Shown: piece by piece, positions 33,550 to 46,020 of the stretch | Numbering within the stretch: the stretch's first letter is position 1 | How the letters are laid out: every line of letters begins with the position of its first letter | From: Tamarix chinensis | Lineage: Eukaryota > Streptophyta > Magnoliopsida > Caryophyllales > Tamaricaceae | Direction: 5' to 3' | Assembly: GCA_030549775.1 (NCBI GenBank) | Contig: CM060171.1 | Location: 5,975,265 to 6,039,264 of the forward strand | Length of the DNA stretch: 64,000 nt | The notes under the pieces: generated by a model | What the model was told of the DNA's origin: nothing | The model's database searches: none | The model's input: the letters and a program-made list of their open reading frames with translations, nothing else | Translations under genes and position numbers: made by a program

Positions 33550-36500
33550 AGAAACAAAAAGACACATTTTTTTGGTAAGTAATGAAGTATTATTTACTAC
33601 CAAAGGATAAATTACAACCACCAATAAGAACATCAAATAAAATTTACAAGTAGCAAAAGATCTAGCCTCGAACCTTTAACAGGTTATCAATACAAGATTT
33701 TCATGGGGCATATTTACACTCATTATTAGATGAGAGACACCTACTAGAAACGGTAAAATTGATTTCCTTCATCAAAGTATGGATGGTTCTTGAGCAATTA
33801 TTGGATATCTTAGCATTTCATCACACCAAACAACAACAATATAAGTGACATAGCATGCACACAACAAACCCTTCTTTTCTTTAGGTTGACGAGTCTTCTT
33901 TGCAAATGTCATCATCTCTCTAGACCACATGGTAACTGAGTCCCTTCAATCAAAAGCTCTCTTGATCTTATTCCAAATTTCACAACTGTAAGGGCATTCA
34001 GATAATAGATGGGTATGGGTTTCATCTCCTTTAGAGCACAGGACACAACCCAAATCCATATTGATCCCCATATGTTGCATTCTATCTTTTGTGAATAATC
34101 TACCCTAGATAGCGAGCCACATAAGGAATATGTGTTTTGGTGCAGCAATGTTACACCAAACTAGGGAAAACCACCATATTTTATCAGCTATATACCTTAA
34201 TTCTTCATAAGCCTTATGTATACTATAGTGAGTTTCTGAATTATCAATGTGTTGAATTAAGGCACTCTGAAAGAGGTTCAAAAATAAAGGTCTAAGCTTG
34301 AATATTTGTTGTAGGTGGCACAAGCATCTCTTAATCCTGTTGTATGTCCACACATCAGCCCTTTGCACATAGATGACATGCATCCACTTTACCCACAGTG
34401 TGTCCTTCTTTTTCCAGATATCCCATAGCAGTTTTCCCACTATAGCTTTATTCTAGGTTTGCATATCAATCAGGTCTAATCCACCTTCCTATTTTGGAAG
34501 ACACACCACTCTCCATGCTACCATTGATTTCCTTGAGTTGTCTACCTTTCTTATCTAGAGGAATTGCCTACATAAGCTATTAATTTGATGTATTAATTTT
34601 TGGAGGAAGATAAACACTTGACTCCAATATAATTGCATGCTTGATATTACTTATTTGATTAATTGTACCCGACCAACATAGGATACCAGCTGAGTATACC
34701 AAGACTGGATTCTCTTGGTCACTTTTGCTACCAGGTATTACATTTGAGCATAGGCCGATCAAGTAGTAAAGAGAGGAACCCCCAGGTAAGTAAAAGGAAA
34801 GGTCCCTTCCTAGAAATTAAGCTCCTGAAGGATATAGGTCTTAAGTTGTCTCTCAAGATGTAGATCATTTTTGGTGGTTTATGTTTAATCCAGACCTATT
34901 TGCAAAATTATTGATGACCATCATGACTTGCTGAATGGATCCTAAATCCCCCCAATAAAACAGAAGCATATCATTAGCAAAGGCTAGGTTTATATTTTTA
35001 ATTTTTTACATTGAGGTTGGCCTTTAAAGGCAGGATCAGTCCAAAGAAGTCTAAGATGCGTTGTTAAGTATTATGTGACTAGGATAAAAAGATAGAGGGA
35101 GAGTGGATCTCCTTGTCTCAGACCTTTTCTTTCTTTTAATGGTATGGTAAGTTCTCCATTAAGTAGTAGAGAAAAAGAAACAGATTCCACACACACAAGA
35201 ATGAGCCAAACGAAATGAAGGGGGAAATCTAGAGCATGTAATGTTTGTTGTAGGAACTCCTAGCTAACTATGTCATAGGCTTTCTTAATATCTAATTTTA
35301 GCATACATCTAGGAGAGAGGTTTTTCTGAATATATTTCTTCACTAACTTTGCTACTAAAAGGATATAGTCACCAATCTTCCTTCCACCAATAAAGCCTAC
35401 TTGGGACTGTTTAATCAAATAAGGCATGATAGGTTTAAGCCTATTAGTTAGGATTTTTGAAATGACCTTATACTAGACACTATAACAAGCTATTAGCCTG
35501 TAATATGTCACATTGGTAGCATTATCTTTCTTTGGGATAAGAGCAAGAGATGTGATGTTAACTTACTTTGGTAGGAAGCCTAATGAGAAGAACTGCATGA
35601 CAATTACAACTACTTCATTTCCTACAATATTCCAAGCTTCTTAAAGAACAGAGCAGAAAAACCATCTACCCAGGTGCCTTATTATATCCACTTGAGAAGA
35701 TAACTTACTTCACTTCTTGGTAAGTTGTTGGGGCCAAAAGATCATGTTGTTGATATTCTAACAGTAGATGACCATGGGACATCATTTTTTCTTCAACACA
35801 TCCAATGGCTTCCCCTTTATTGCCAAGTAGTTCTTTATAAAATGTAAGGAAAGCTTGCCCAATAGTTCATTATTAGCCATTGTGTGTCCATTATCAAACT
35901 CCAGTTTAGATATTATGTTTATGCTTTGATGGCTCTTAACATGGAATTTTTTTTTGTTATTTGCTCCCCCTACATTCATCCAATGGATTTTTGTCTTTTA
36001 TTTGAGAAACAATGCCTCATAGTGGCTAAGTCTATGATAAGTGTTCTCATATTCTAGGGTTTTCTATCTTTATGTTGTGTTAGACATATCTTGCAGATAT
36101 GCAAGCGGATTTTTATGCATATTATCCCTTACTTGTTCCACGTTATGACTAAGCGACCCATATTTGGCCTGATTAAGGGTTTTAAAATCTAGCTTAAGCT
36201 TATTCAGATTCTTTATAATAGCTAGAAGTTGATTACCATAAGTATAATTTTTCTAGTGCTAATTGACAATATTTAAGAAACTTTCATCATTAACTAGAAA
36301 ACTATTAAATTTGAAAGGTTTCTTAACCAGATTATAGTCCCCTAAATGGACACTTATAGGGCAATGATAAGTTATAGAAGGTGCTAAGAACTCAGCATGA
36401 GATCAGGTGAAGGTTTTAAGCCATCCTACATTAACTATTATTCAATATAGTTTACAAGCCACAACCTTTGCATTTGTTCTTTTATTATACCATGTTAGGA

Positions 36501-37045
36501 GAGAGCCATATCCTTTGAGATCCATAAGACCTAGGGAATTCACCACCTAAGAACGTTCATCCATTTCTCGTTGAGAAGGGGTGTTGCCTCCACTCTTCTT
36601 AGTCATCTTCATCACTACATTGAAATCCCCCACAAGTAATAGTGGAGAAGAGATCTTCATAAGCTCTTTTATCAACCATGACCATAGGGTATTCCTAGCC
36701 TCTACAGAGTTACATGCATAAAAAAACCTACTATGAATTATTTCCCATCTATAAGACTATGAGCATAAAAAAGAATATATTAATCACATGCTTGTAAGAG
36801 CTAAATCTTCCAGTAGAGAGGAACCCAAAAATCCAGATTCAACCATTATGTTGACAGGAATAGTTATTTAGGCTATACCAACGCCGAGCTATGTTCTATC
36901 TTATTTGTTCATCTTTACCTATTTCACTCTAGTTTCCAGTTATCCAATAAATCTATATTCCCCTTTTATGATCCAATCCTTTATTGAATGTTTTTTGGAA
37001 TAATCATTTATTCCTCTAAAATTCCAGGTCACCATCATGTTTCAC
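33550..37045 (-). mobile_element. L1-type LINE ORF2 remnant, - strand
   Basis: Reading leftwards from about 37043, the endonuclease start MMVTWNFRGINDYSKK is followed by a decayed endonuclease. Reverse transcriptase follows at about 35900-34900, with ILTNRLKPIMPYLIKQSQVG, FIGGRKIGDY and the catalytic box at about 34975-35005. That box reads FAND instead of the usual FADD, so one catalytic Asp is lost. The zf-RVT domain (IWKKKDTLWVKWMHVIYVQ...) lies at 34440-33910. Multiple stops and frameshifts interrupt it. The ORF1 part is missing or truncated at the copia LTR boundary near 37560. It is inactive. Confidence 0.85.
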
Positions 37046-38125
37046 CTAGGTCAAAGATAATATACCTCTCCTATTCCTCTTACTCCTCCCAATCCTTGTC
37101 CTCTTGTTATAGCATCTGGAATGCATTAGCTATATTTAATGAGGTTTGGACATTTCACAGGCCAGATCTTAGGGCATAATTTCTATTGGGTAGTTTTAGG
37201 TTCTAGATCAACACTGGATCATCTTGACTATTTTTTGATGTGCTGAAAGACACATTATTTACATACATCTACCACATTCTAGAAGTTTGCATGTAATAAT
37301 CGTGGGTAAACTTTAAAGCTAACAAAATTTATTTTATAAATTTATATTCATCCCCAATGTGAGCATGCATAAATGAAAAATGCTAACAACAATCCTAATA
37401 ATTATAATCAATAAACTAATAATAAAAATATTTATCATTTAATAACACTGGCCAACTTATGTATTTAACCAATTCCAAATTAATATTATTTTAAGAATGG
37501 AGTTAAATGCACTAATGCCCATAAGGGTTGTCATTAGCAAAACCATATTTTTCTTTTTTTCATTGGAGGTTGGAAAACCAGGTCCATGTTGAAGAGGAGT
37601 GAAGACAAAGCAAAAACATATGACACAACAATTAACAAATCCAATCCATGTTCCTAATTTTTCTGTGGCTCATAGTTCAGGATTATGTTTCTTCGTACTT
37701 TTTCCTTAGGTCAGTTTTGTCTCTTTGTTGCTTCTCAAGTTTTTTTTATCCTATATAAATGTTATATTGTATATTATTAGACAGTATGATGAGAAACAAG
37801 AATTAGGAGAAGAATTCTTGTGTTATTAAATCTAGTGGTCTTGCTTAAGGAAATATTAATTAAGATCAAGGGTTCTCAATTGAGTAGATTATCAAGAAAT
37901 AATTATTGATTAATCTTGGCATGTAAAAACACAAGTTGAATATTCTTGAGTTTGCATTGCTTGAGAAAATAGTAATCAAATTCAATTTTTTCATATCCTT
38001 GATTAGTTTTATTTTGCATAGAAATTTCTTTTATGGTGATTTGATTTGAATATATATAGGTCACGCATGCCATAGATATAAGACCTAATCTATTCTATCT
38101 GATATGGTTTCTATAAGCCATAGTT

Positions 38126-38862
38126 TAGTACTTGATATTATGTGTTGGATGACCAATGCTTAAAAAGGATTAAAACAATTACTTGCGTAAAAAAAAGTGT
38201 AACTTTATTTTTAGAAATCCATCATCAGAGAACTCCATAATTTAACACAATTAACTTAGAGAAATTTAAGGATGAGTGGCCTCTTAAGAAGTTTTCATGT
38301 ATGTATGTGAGTGGAGAAATAACATGAAAAAAAGAATCCTCTTGTTCATATATAGGGTCAGGCATCAATCTTTAAAGTGCACAACCAATGCTCCATAAGT
38401 GGTGTAAGATTTGGGGTAATATAAATAGTATTAGAGTGACACTATGATCCCGTGCTGGAATTAGATTGACTAATCAATTTCTAGTAGGAACAACTCATAT
38501 GATTAGACTTTATTGAGATAATTATTCATTAAAATGCAATAAGGACACTACATTCTTTGAGTGAGAAAATGTACTATCCCACCTTATGTGGTGGATGATT
38601 GAGGTTTAAAAAATATTGGTACGATTACCTATATAAACTAGGTTCACACTCTTTTTTCAAAATCTATTATTATAGAACTCGAAAGTTAAGCATGCCTTAG
38701 TTAGAACAATTTAAGGATGGACACCATCTTCAAAAGTTTTCTAAGATATATGTGAGTGGATAAAAAATACTAACAATGACTTGTGTTGATTTATAGGGTC
38801 AATCATTAATCTTGAAAGTGCTCTACTAATATCTCATAACCAGTGTAAGAGTCAAGGTGTCA
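38126..38862 (+). mobile_element. Cassandra-like TRIM nested in copia LTR
   Basis: Two short LTRs, about 38126-38416 and 38570-38862, each contain a 5S-rRNA-like domain. The clearest is GAACTCGAAAGTTAAGCATG at 38676-38695, close to the conserved plant 5S segment, followed by AAGGATGGACACC. The left LTR has CATCAGAGAACTCC and GGATGAGTGG (38271). A degenerate PBS (GTATTAGAGTGAC) follows the left LTR. It lacks coding sequence. It interrupts the left copia LTR, because the copia LTR sequence resumes just after it. Ends are approximate and no clear TSD was found. Confidence 0.75.
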
Positions 38863-39470
38863 TATGCAAGATATGTCCAGAGTTGATATTCAATTATCAT
38901 ACATTACAGAAGTTCCTTACAAGTGATATTAAAGCTAGGAATATAGACAAGATCTTTGGAAGAAAGCTTGTGATGGAATTATTTGTTGGGAAGAATAATT
39001 TTATACTATGACAAGGTATAATCAAGGATGTTCTTATATATCCATCAAGGATAATAGGCAACCTTAGAGGATAACAAACCAACAGATTCAATGCTACCAA
39101 CTAGGAATATATGAAGCCGCATGTAAGGAATACTATTTTTTGACCCTTTCTCTAAAACTTCAATACGACGTCCTTGATAAGATGAATTTGAAAGAATTAT
39201 GGAAAAAGCTAGCTAATAAGTATGTGTTTAAATAATTAGCTAATAATTTCTTCTTAAAGAAATGTTTTTTTTTATCACTCAAGATAACACACGAAGATAA
39301 TTGTAAGATCATTTATATTCAATGGTTTGATCACCTAGTTGAAAATTTTTGATGATTTTTTTAAGGATGAGGATTAAACTCTCTTGTTACTAGATTCTTT
39401 CTAGAAGAGGTATAGTTTTGTGGTGGCAAGCTTTCTCCTTAGGCAGAAAACATCTCTTTTAGGATAAATT

Positions 39471-39725
39471 ATGTTGGTTTTCTTTGAGTTAGAAAAATTA
39501 AAAAGACAAAGGTGGTATAATTTCATAGATGGACTTATTCTAAATGTAAATAGGCGATGTGAGAAGGGTAAGAGGAATATTAACCCTAATCTTATATGCT
39601 TTCATTGTAAAAGGGTGGGGCATATCAAGAGCAAGTGTCTAGAATATAAGAAATACTTGAAAGAGAAGGACTACATTAGGGTTGCAATAGATGAGGAGGA
39701 TTTTGGTGATGTTTTCTTGGTGTAA
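39471..39725 (+). pseudogene. Copia gag zinc-knuckle fragment
   Basis: Short open frame with the nucleocapsid knuckle C43-X2-C46-X4-H51-X4-C56 (CFHCKRVGHIKSKC, at about 39597-39638) preceded by basic residues, typical of copia gag. The frame is followed by a stop and then a decayed protease-like stretch (about 39750-39980), with VPKMSCNMISIERLDGHSYT matching the copia protease/GAG-pre-integrase junction. Confidence 0.8.
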
Positions 39726-40949
39726 AGAATAGATGTAGGGAAAGAGGATTGTATATTAGACTTGGGATTTTCTCAACACATGTTATTGGGAGAATTAGTT
39801 CAAGTCCTTGGAGCTATGTGATGAGAAGTCAACATCTTTGACTAATGGGAAAATGTCGAACTTGTAGGTGTTGGAGAGTTTTAGATCATGACCCATAATA
39901 AGAGGATTAGGAAGTTAGTAGAGGTTACCTGTGTTCCAAAAATGAGTTGCAATATGATTTCCATAGAAAGATTGGATGGTCACAGTTATACTATTCACTT
40001 GGAGTATATTAAGATGAGGACAAAACAAAGGATTGTGGTCTTAATATGACGAACAAAGTAAATCTTTTCAAGTTTATAAGGAGCAGTGTTGTAGAGATAT
40101 TGGCTCAAAGGGAGGTATTGTTAAATGAAGGATGATGCCATTGTCATGTGGTATGATTGTTGTTGTGGGCAAACGAGTCCTGATGGGGAGGTTTGTTGAG
40201 ATTCAAGTGCATATATGTACCGTAAGGAGGATCTAAAATGGTGGAAAATAAAGAAAATGAAGGTCTTTAAAAGGTGCACATTGCCTGGTGGTGTTGGAAA
40301 ATGTATCTACGTCAAATAGAAGTGAAGGCGAAGCAAAAATAGGGGAGATAGAGCCTGACACTGGCAGATAGTGTTGACGAGCACAACTGTGTTGGTGGAT
40401 ACAAGCAACACTTGTTCTTGGGTCTAATTTTTCTATAACTCCATTTTCAAGCCCAAATTTATTCTATTTTTCTTTAAGCTGATTATGTCTCTTTTTTGGT
40501 TCTATTTTTTCCCCCTCAACTTATTTAAAGGTTCTATTGTATAGTAGTAGACAATAGGGCGAGAAATGAGAATTTGGGAAGAAAAATCCTTTGTTTTAGA
40601 TCTGAAGGTATGATTTAGAAATTTCTTAACTAAGAGCAAGGGGTTTTCATTTGAATGGATTATAAATATGATAATTTTTATTAATATTGGTGAGGAAAGT
40701 ACATGGGTTAGTGCTCTTGAGTTTGCATTATTTGATAATAAACAAAATTTAAGTTTTGCATATCCTTATACAAGTTTATATTCTGCCTAGTAATTTTTAT
40801 TTTGGCTTTTAATTTATATATATATATATATAGATCCTAGAAAACGTAGATGTAGGATTTAGTCTATTTTATACGGGAGGATTTTTATAGGTCTCAAGAA
40901 TAGTCAAAAACTAAAATTCTAATGTGATACATTACAGAAGTTTCCATCG

Positions 40950-41574
40950 GATGATATGTTAAATTACTAGAGCGAAAACTTTAATGCTTCATTATCAAAT
41001 CATATTTTATTCAAATTGAATCTGATTGGATGATTTGGATTAACTTTTGTCGCCTCTAGGGTTGGGTGGTGTTTGGTGACTGCTGCATTTCGTACCCTTT
41101 TGAGTTTTGCTTGAACAAATAACTGGTGACTAAAAGTAAATCCTTCTTAGAAGGCTGAAAAGATAGTTTGCAATTATCCTACTTAATTTGAACTCTTAAA
41201 AAAAGGGGTTTACTTCATAAACTAACGGTCAAGAGAGTGTCAGCAAAGAACCGATGAAAAACAGTACAGAACTATTCATTAGCACTTGATCGGAATGAGC
41301 AAAATAATGAGACAGAGGTTAATAGTAATGGAACATAGAACAGTCCCCGCTCCATAAGGGAACAGTAACAACAATATCAAAACCTCATGCTTACAAACCT
41401 CCTGCAATATCAAAACAGCAAGCAGAGGCTAGTTTGACATCCCATGTAAGTCCATTTTCCAAGAGATTAATGACCCTACCGAAATTCATAAAATAAAACG
41501 ACTCAGAGAGACGCAACCTTTACAGCCAGGCTCCATCCTCCAGCCACCCATAAGCCAGCTTGGTCTTTCTACTG
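40950..41574. other. Flank and probable 3'UTR of SINA-like gene 2
   Basis: No gene is seen in 40950-41390. Positions about 41390-41574 resemble the 3' flank of SINA-like gene 1, so the duplication that made the pair extended past the stop codon. Confidence 0.5.
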
Positions 41575-43117
41575 TCATATATTTATAATGCCGATGTCTG
41601 AATTTGATGCATCTTGACTGCAGATACAGATATCTACCTTCAGGCACCCATCTGAATTGAAGAAATACGCAGGAACCGGAAGATAATTCACATCATTTAG
41701 AGAGCTACAATCCAATTGTCCGGTAGTGGTCTGTGTGATAGACCGAAATCTAAGAGAACTGCTGCTACCACTCTTTCTTATCGCCACATCATAAGTGAAT
41801 TTCCCTTTCAAGGCATTTCTTTCCACACATTTAACTGATAGTTTGTAACTTGTATTCAGAATAAACAAAACACCCTCTCTCCATTCCTGTAGAACTAGGA
41901 ATTTGTCTGTTGGCTTTACATGAACAGAGAACATGATATTGTAAAAGAAACCGATCACAGAATCCGAATGTTTCAGGATTGTGTGCCGTGAGAGCCTCCA
42001 TGTCGAGCCAGAAAAGCTACAGTCTAGGAAGGGGCACGAACACGGTGCATAAACGCATACCTCTTCATGGACAAGTTTATCACAGTAACTAATCTTTTCT
42101 TTGCAGCCGTATTTCTCATGGCAGCATGATAGTTTGATTGATTCAATGACTTTCTCAATGGCTCGACAACGATTATTTCCAATTACCAGAAAGCATGAGG
42201 GACATTTGCCACCAAGCTTGGGACAGCACGTAGAGCATGCTATGTGTCCATTTCGACACTAAAAAACGACAAACAAACCGGAATATGTAAGAGGTAGGGT
42301 AGCAGCACATTCTGTCCGGTGTATTACGGATAACATGATCAAAATGACAAACGGAGATTTTTGTAAAGCCAGCAGAACGACTATTTCTAAGGACAAAGAA
42401 ATGACCGAGCGTCCCTATCCCACATTTAATAGGTTTCGACCTCTCATTATTTGAAAATGCGAATATCAACCTCACCATCTACCAACCAAGCTTCTTTTAA
42501 AAGAATGTATCAAAACCAAATCCGAACTAGAAAGAAAAAAAAATAGTACATCGTAAAAGTGAGTATTTTTATATCAATCATCAAAGTTTACATGCAGACT
42601 TAGAAACCTTTTCTAAAAATTTTCCTTCCTTATCGTTGCCAAAGATGGGTGGTAAATTCTGTTTAATAACCAGACACAATAACCTATGGACAACTTCCAA
42701 TGCAACCAAAGTTTACAACACAAACCATAAACATAGTACGAACTGCCTATTAGACAGTAATCAGTTTATGTTTCCCATTGAGAACTTTTCAAATACCTGA
42801 AAGACTGGGATAGTCAAAGGGTCAAAGCAAATGGAGCAATCCAGCACATCTGGGTCGGATAAAGTCACGGGGATTGACTGTGCCCTAGGCATCGAACCAG
42901 TATCATTGACGCTTCCTCTCTCCTCCTCATGCACCACGAACCCCTCACCATCAGAGTCATATGGTCGGCCTCCTGCGACTGATTGTGAACAAGTAGATTT
43001 GGGTTGAGAGGTGCGAATCTTCTTCTGGCTCAAACCACGGCAATCCGCATGCGCACTTGAACGCTCTTCGCTGTCTTCTTATTCATCTCTGTTACATTTT
43101 GCCATTATGCATCAGCG
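41575..43117 (-). CDS. SINA-like RING E3 ligase (gene 2), possible pseudogene
   Basis: Exon 2 (41575-42258) is fully open and encodes 227 residues. Exon 1 ends at 42797 with the same phase-0 GT donor as gene 1. Zinc ligands are all present: a RING split by the intron (C-X2-C in exon 1, then C-X3-H-X2-C-X2-C-X7-C-X2-C) and a SIAH finger C-X6-C-X11-H-X3-C-X6-C-X4-C-X11-H-X4-H. The 5' end is damaged. The ATG aligned with that of gene 1 (near 43117) is followed by TAA at codon 9, where gene 1 has TAC. Downstream the frame stays open (EDSEERSS...). The next usable ATG is at 42892 (MPRAQSIPVTLSDPD), giving a 259-residue protein with RING and finger but no acidic leader. It is either a young pseudogene or an N-terminally shortened gene. 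Confidence 0.8.
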
Positions 43118-43739
43118 AGAACTACTGCTATCGGTGTTGTTATATATCTATATTTAATGGCGGGAATCGTTGCGTATGGGGTGTGAAGAATCGCGGCTAT
43201 TCCACTAGCATATCGTTGATAGGCAACGGTGTAAGGGGTATATATAAATGCCTGCACAAAAAATTATACACCTTCATGATAGTACTAGGGTGGACTGGAT
43301 AAAAAAAACCGGTCAAGACCGAAAGGAATTGGAATCATTTTTTGTTTGTTTTTAAACTTTTTAAATAATAATGTTGGATTTCTCCCCTAATTTAGTGTTG
43401 GGTTCTTGTTGCTACCACTTGACACCTATTACTAAATAGAAAGCTACTCTAAGTACTGCATAATATATATATATATGAAATAACAAGAGTCTAGAAAAAA
43501 AAATCAAGTACATAAATTATATAATTACAAGCTTACAACATAAAAAAGTTTTGATAATATACTTTCAAGTTCAAACCCTCCAACTTGCAAGCAATAATAT
43601 TTTCAAAGTTCAGCTAACAAAACTCATTTCATCTTTTACGTTAGCTTTCTCTTACACTTCTACAAGACAACACATACAAATAGATAGTTTTTGTAAGTAA
43701 CAATAACATCATAACAATTAAATAATAACTATTATTCAA

Positions 43740-46020
43740 ATATAATGACACATAATAATATTTGTTATCTTTTTCTAATATTTCCAACTCTTTTATGCAC
43801 TCTTCTATGTTAACTTTAGAACTAGAGTGATATATTGATTGTATCCAATCTTGTGTACATATAAGAGCTTGTACCATCTTAAAACATATCAAAACTACAA
43901 AATATATTATTGTTAAATTTAACTTGTTAATATAATAATTAGGTAGATTAAAGTTATAAATATATTTATTACCCTAAGGGTTAAAGAACTCCTAAATTAA
44001 TCAAGAGTATATCCCTCGACACTAAATGTAGATTCTAAAGCAATCATAGACACTGGTATGGCTAGGATATCATGTGTCATATGTGTCAGGATCCGAAATC
44101 TAGGTCCATTGAGTTTCTACTCAGCTAGAACATCTCTTTCTTCATCAACTTCATTTTCTTCTTTTAAATAATGCTCAAATTCACTTCACACAAGGTGACT
44201 TCTTTTTCCGGTTGCTCTTTTGACTTTCTCACTTATTCTATTGACAAATGAGTTAGAAGATCCCTGATGCACAAATTGTCCACTTGAAACTTCCCTAGGC
44301 TTAGTCTCATCCACAACAGAAGCATATAAATTTTTAAACTCATTAAACAACTCAACACAGTGTTTAACCTTATTAGTCATACTTTCACCAAGTTCTTCTC
44401 CACACAATGTATCAACTGACATTTTTACCCCAGGAAGCTTAACATAGGGATCCAAAATTACATCCAAATAAATCAACATGTTCATCTTGTCAATACTTCC
44501 TTAATACTTATCACACTTGATTTTCATCTTCTCAGACATACTTCTAAAACCATCATCATAATTAAGCATCCACTTATATTTTAGATCAAGTGTATCACAA
44601 ATGTCAATGAAAAGAGTATTACATGTCACATACAATGAGCCAGAGATATGCCAAGTCAATTCATAAAACTACTCTAAAAAAACTATAAGTTGTTCACGTT
44701 TCTTCCAATCATCTTTAGAAAGAGGACCACCTTCTAAGTCCTTAGGAAATTTCATCCAACCAAAAACAAGCTTATATGTCAAAGTTTTATTCAACATAAC
44801 ATAGGTGGAATTCCATCTAGTGGCCACATCAAGATTATTACTTGTCACATACAAATAGCTAGAGATATGCTGAGTCAATTCATAAAACTAGTCTAAAAAA
44901 ACTGTAAGTTGTTCATGTTTCTTCCAATCATCTTTAGAAAGAGGACCAACTTCTAAGTCCTTAGGAAATTTCATCCAACCAAAAACAAGGTTATATGTCA
45001 AAGTTGTATTCAACATAACATAGGTGGAATTCCATCTAGTGGCCACATCAAGAGATAGAGAAAGCTTACATTCAATTTTACATTTATCTACTTGTTCTCT
45101 AAATTACAACATTCTTGCTGGAGAATTTCCAACATATTTAACCATAGCCTTAATCTTATCAATATGATGGGCATGATCCTTTAAGTCATCCCAAGCAATA
45201 AGACTAATAATATGGACAATGCATATCATATGTAAATATTTTCTATCATCAATCACCCCAGTAGTTTTCTTCACCATATTTCTCAAATAAATAAATGAAA
45301 TATCATTTGAACTAGCATTATTAATAGTCATAGTAAGGATTTTTTCATTCAAATTCCAACAATTCAAGCAATCCTCAATTGCCCACCCAATGACATCCCC
45401 CTTATAACTTGCAATAGGATAAAAATTCAAAATTCTTTTATACGATCTCCACTGATCATCAATAAAATGAGTAGTAAGACACATGTTGTTGATTCTTTGA
45501 ATTGATGTCCATGTGTCAGTTGTCACACATACTCTTTGACATGATATTCTCAACAACTCTTTCAACTTCACTCTCTCATCGAGATAAACTTTATAACAAT
45601 CATGAATAATGGTAATACGGGAAAGTATATTAAAAGAAGGACATGCAACAACCATCAACTCCCTAAAGCCAATCTTTTCAACAAATATAAATGGTAACTC
45701 ATTGATTATAATCGTTCTACTTAATGCTCCTCTTACATCATCAAAATTCACATTTTTATATCTCAATTTATTCTCTTCACCTTCTTCAACATTAGGGTCC
45801 ACAAGATCAAAGAATAATTGAGTTTGCTTACCCCTACTCTTGTTTGATGGATTTTTTGGACAAACCATTGCGTGATTCTTCAAAATTTTGGTACCATTAA
45901 CATTTGAATCAACAGAAAAAAGTCTTATGATAGAACTTACACTGTGCTCTAAGGTGTTGTTCCTCATCTAAGTACTTCCTAAAGTCCTCCCAATAGGGTT
46001 TTATTCTTTTGCTCTTCCTT
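43740..46020 (-). pseudogene. hAT transposase, frameshifted and duplicated
   Basis: Reading leftwards, a BED zinc finger begins in one frame (PYWEDFRKYLDEE...AQCKFYHKTF, from about 46000) and continues in another (VNGTKILKNHAMVC), with the shift at the A6/T6 run near 45916-45921. The catalytic region at 45967-45104 has ELPFIFVEKIGFRELM, RVCVTTDTWTS and a MICIVHIISLIAWDDL stretch, typical of plant hAT (RICESLEEPER/BED) transposases. A 219-bp tandem duplication follows. Then come the hAT-like region at 44485-44186 and the C-terminal dimerisation remnant (MVQALICTQDWIQSIY) at about 43880-43780. Stops and shifts make it non-functional. Confidence 0.85.
44617..45052 (-). repeat. 219-bp tandem duplication in hAT transposase
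   Basis: Segments starting near 44617 and 44835 are about 93% alike by eye. Both include 'gagatatgc.gagtcaattcataaaact', 'ctttagaaagaggacca' and 'ggaattccatctagtggccacatca'. The period is about 219 bp, a multiple of three. Confidence 0.9.

Larger units (their letters stand above)
37569..40940 (+). mobile_element. Gag-only Ty1/copia element with nested TRIM
   Basis: Two related LTRs bound the element. The left one runs 37569-38125 and resumes at about 38863-38910 after a nested Cassandra. The right one runs about 40292-40940. Shared landmarks are the 'gttggaaaa' start, 'attgtata.ta.tagacaat.....gagaaa.gagaat', 'ttgagtttgcatt' and 'tacattacagaag'. Between them lie a copia-type gag (decayed UBN2-like segment at about 39110-39360), a CCHC knuckle and a protease-like segment. 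Integrase and reverse transcriptase are absent, so it is a deletion derivative. A degenerate primer site (GTGATATTAAAGC) follows the left LTR at about 38914. Confidence 0.75.
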
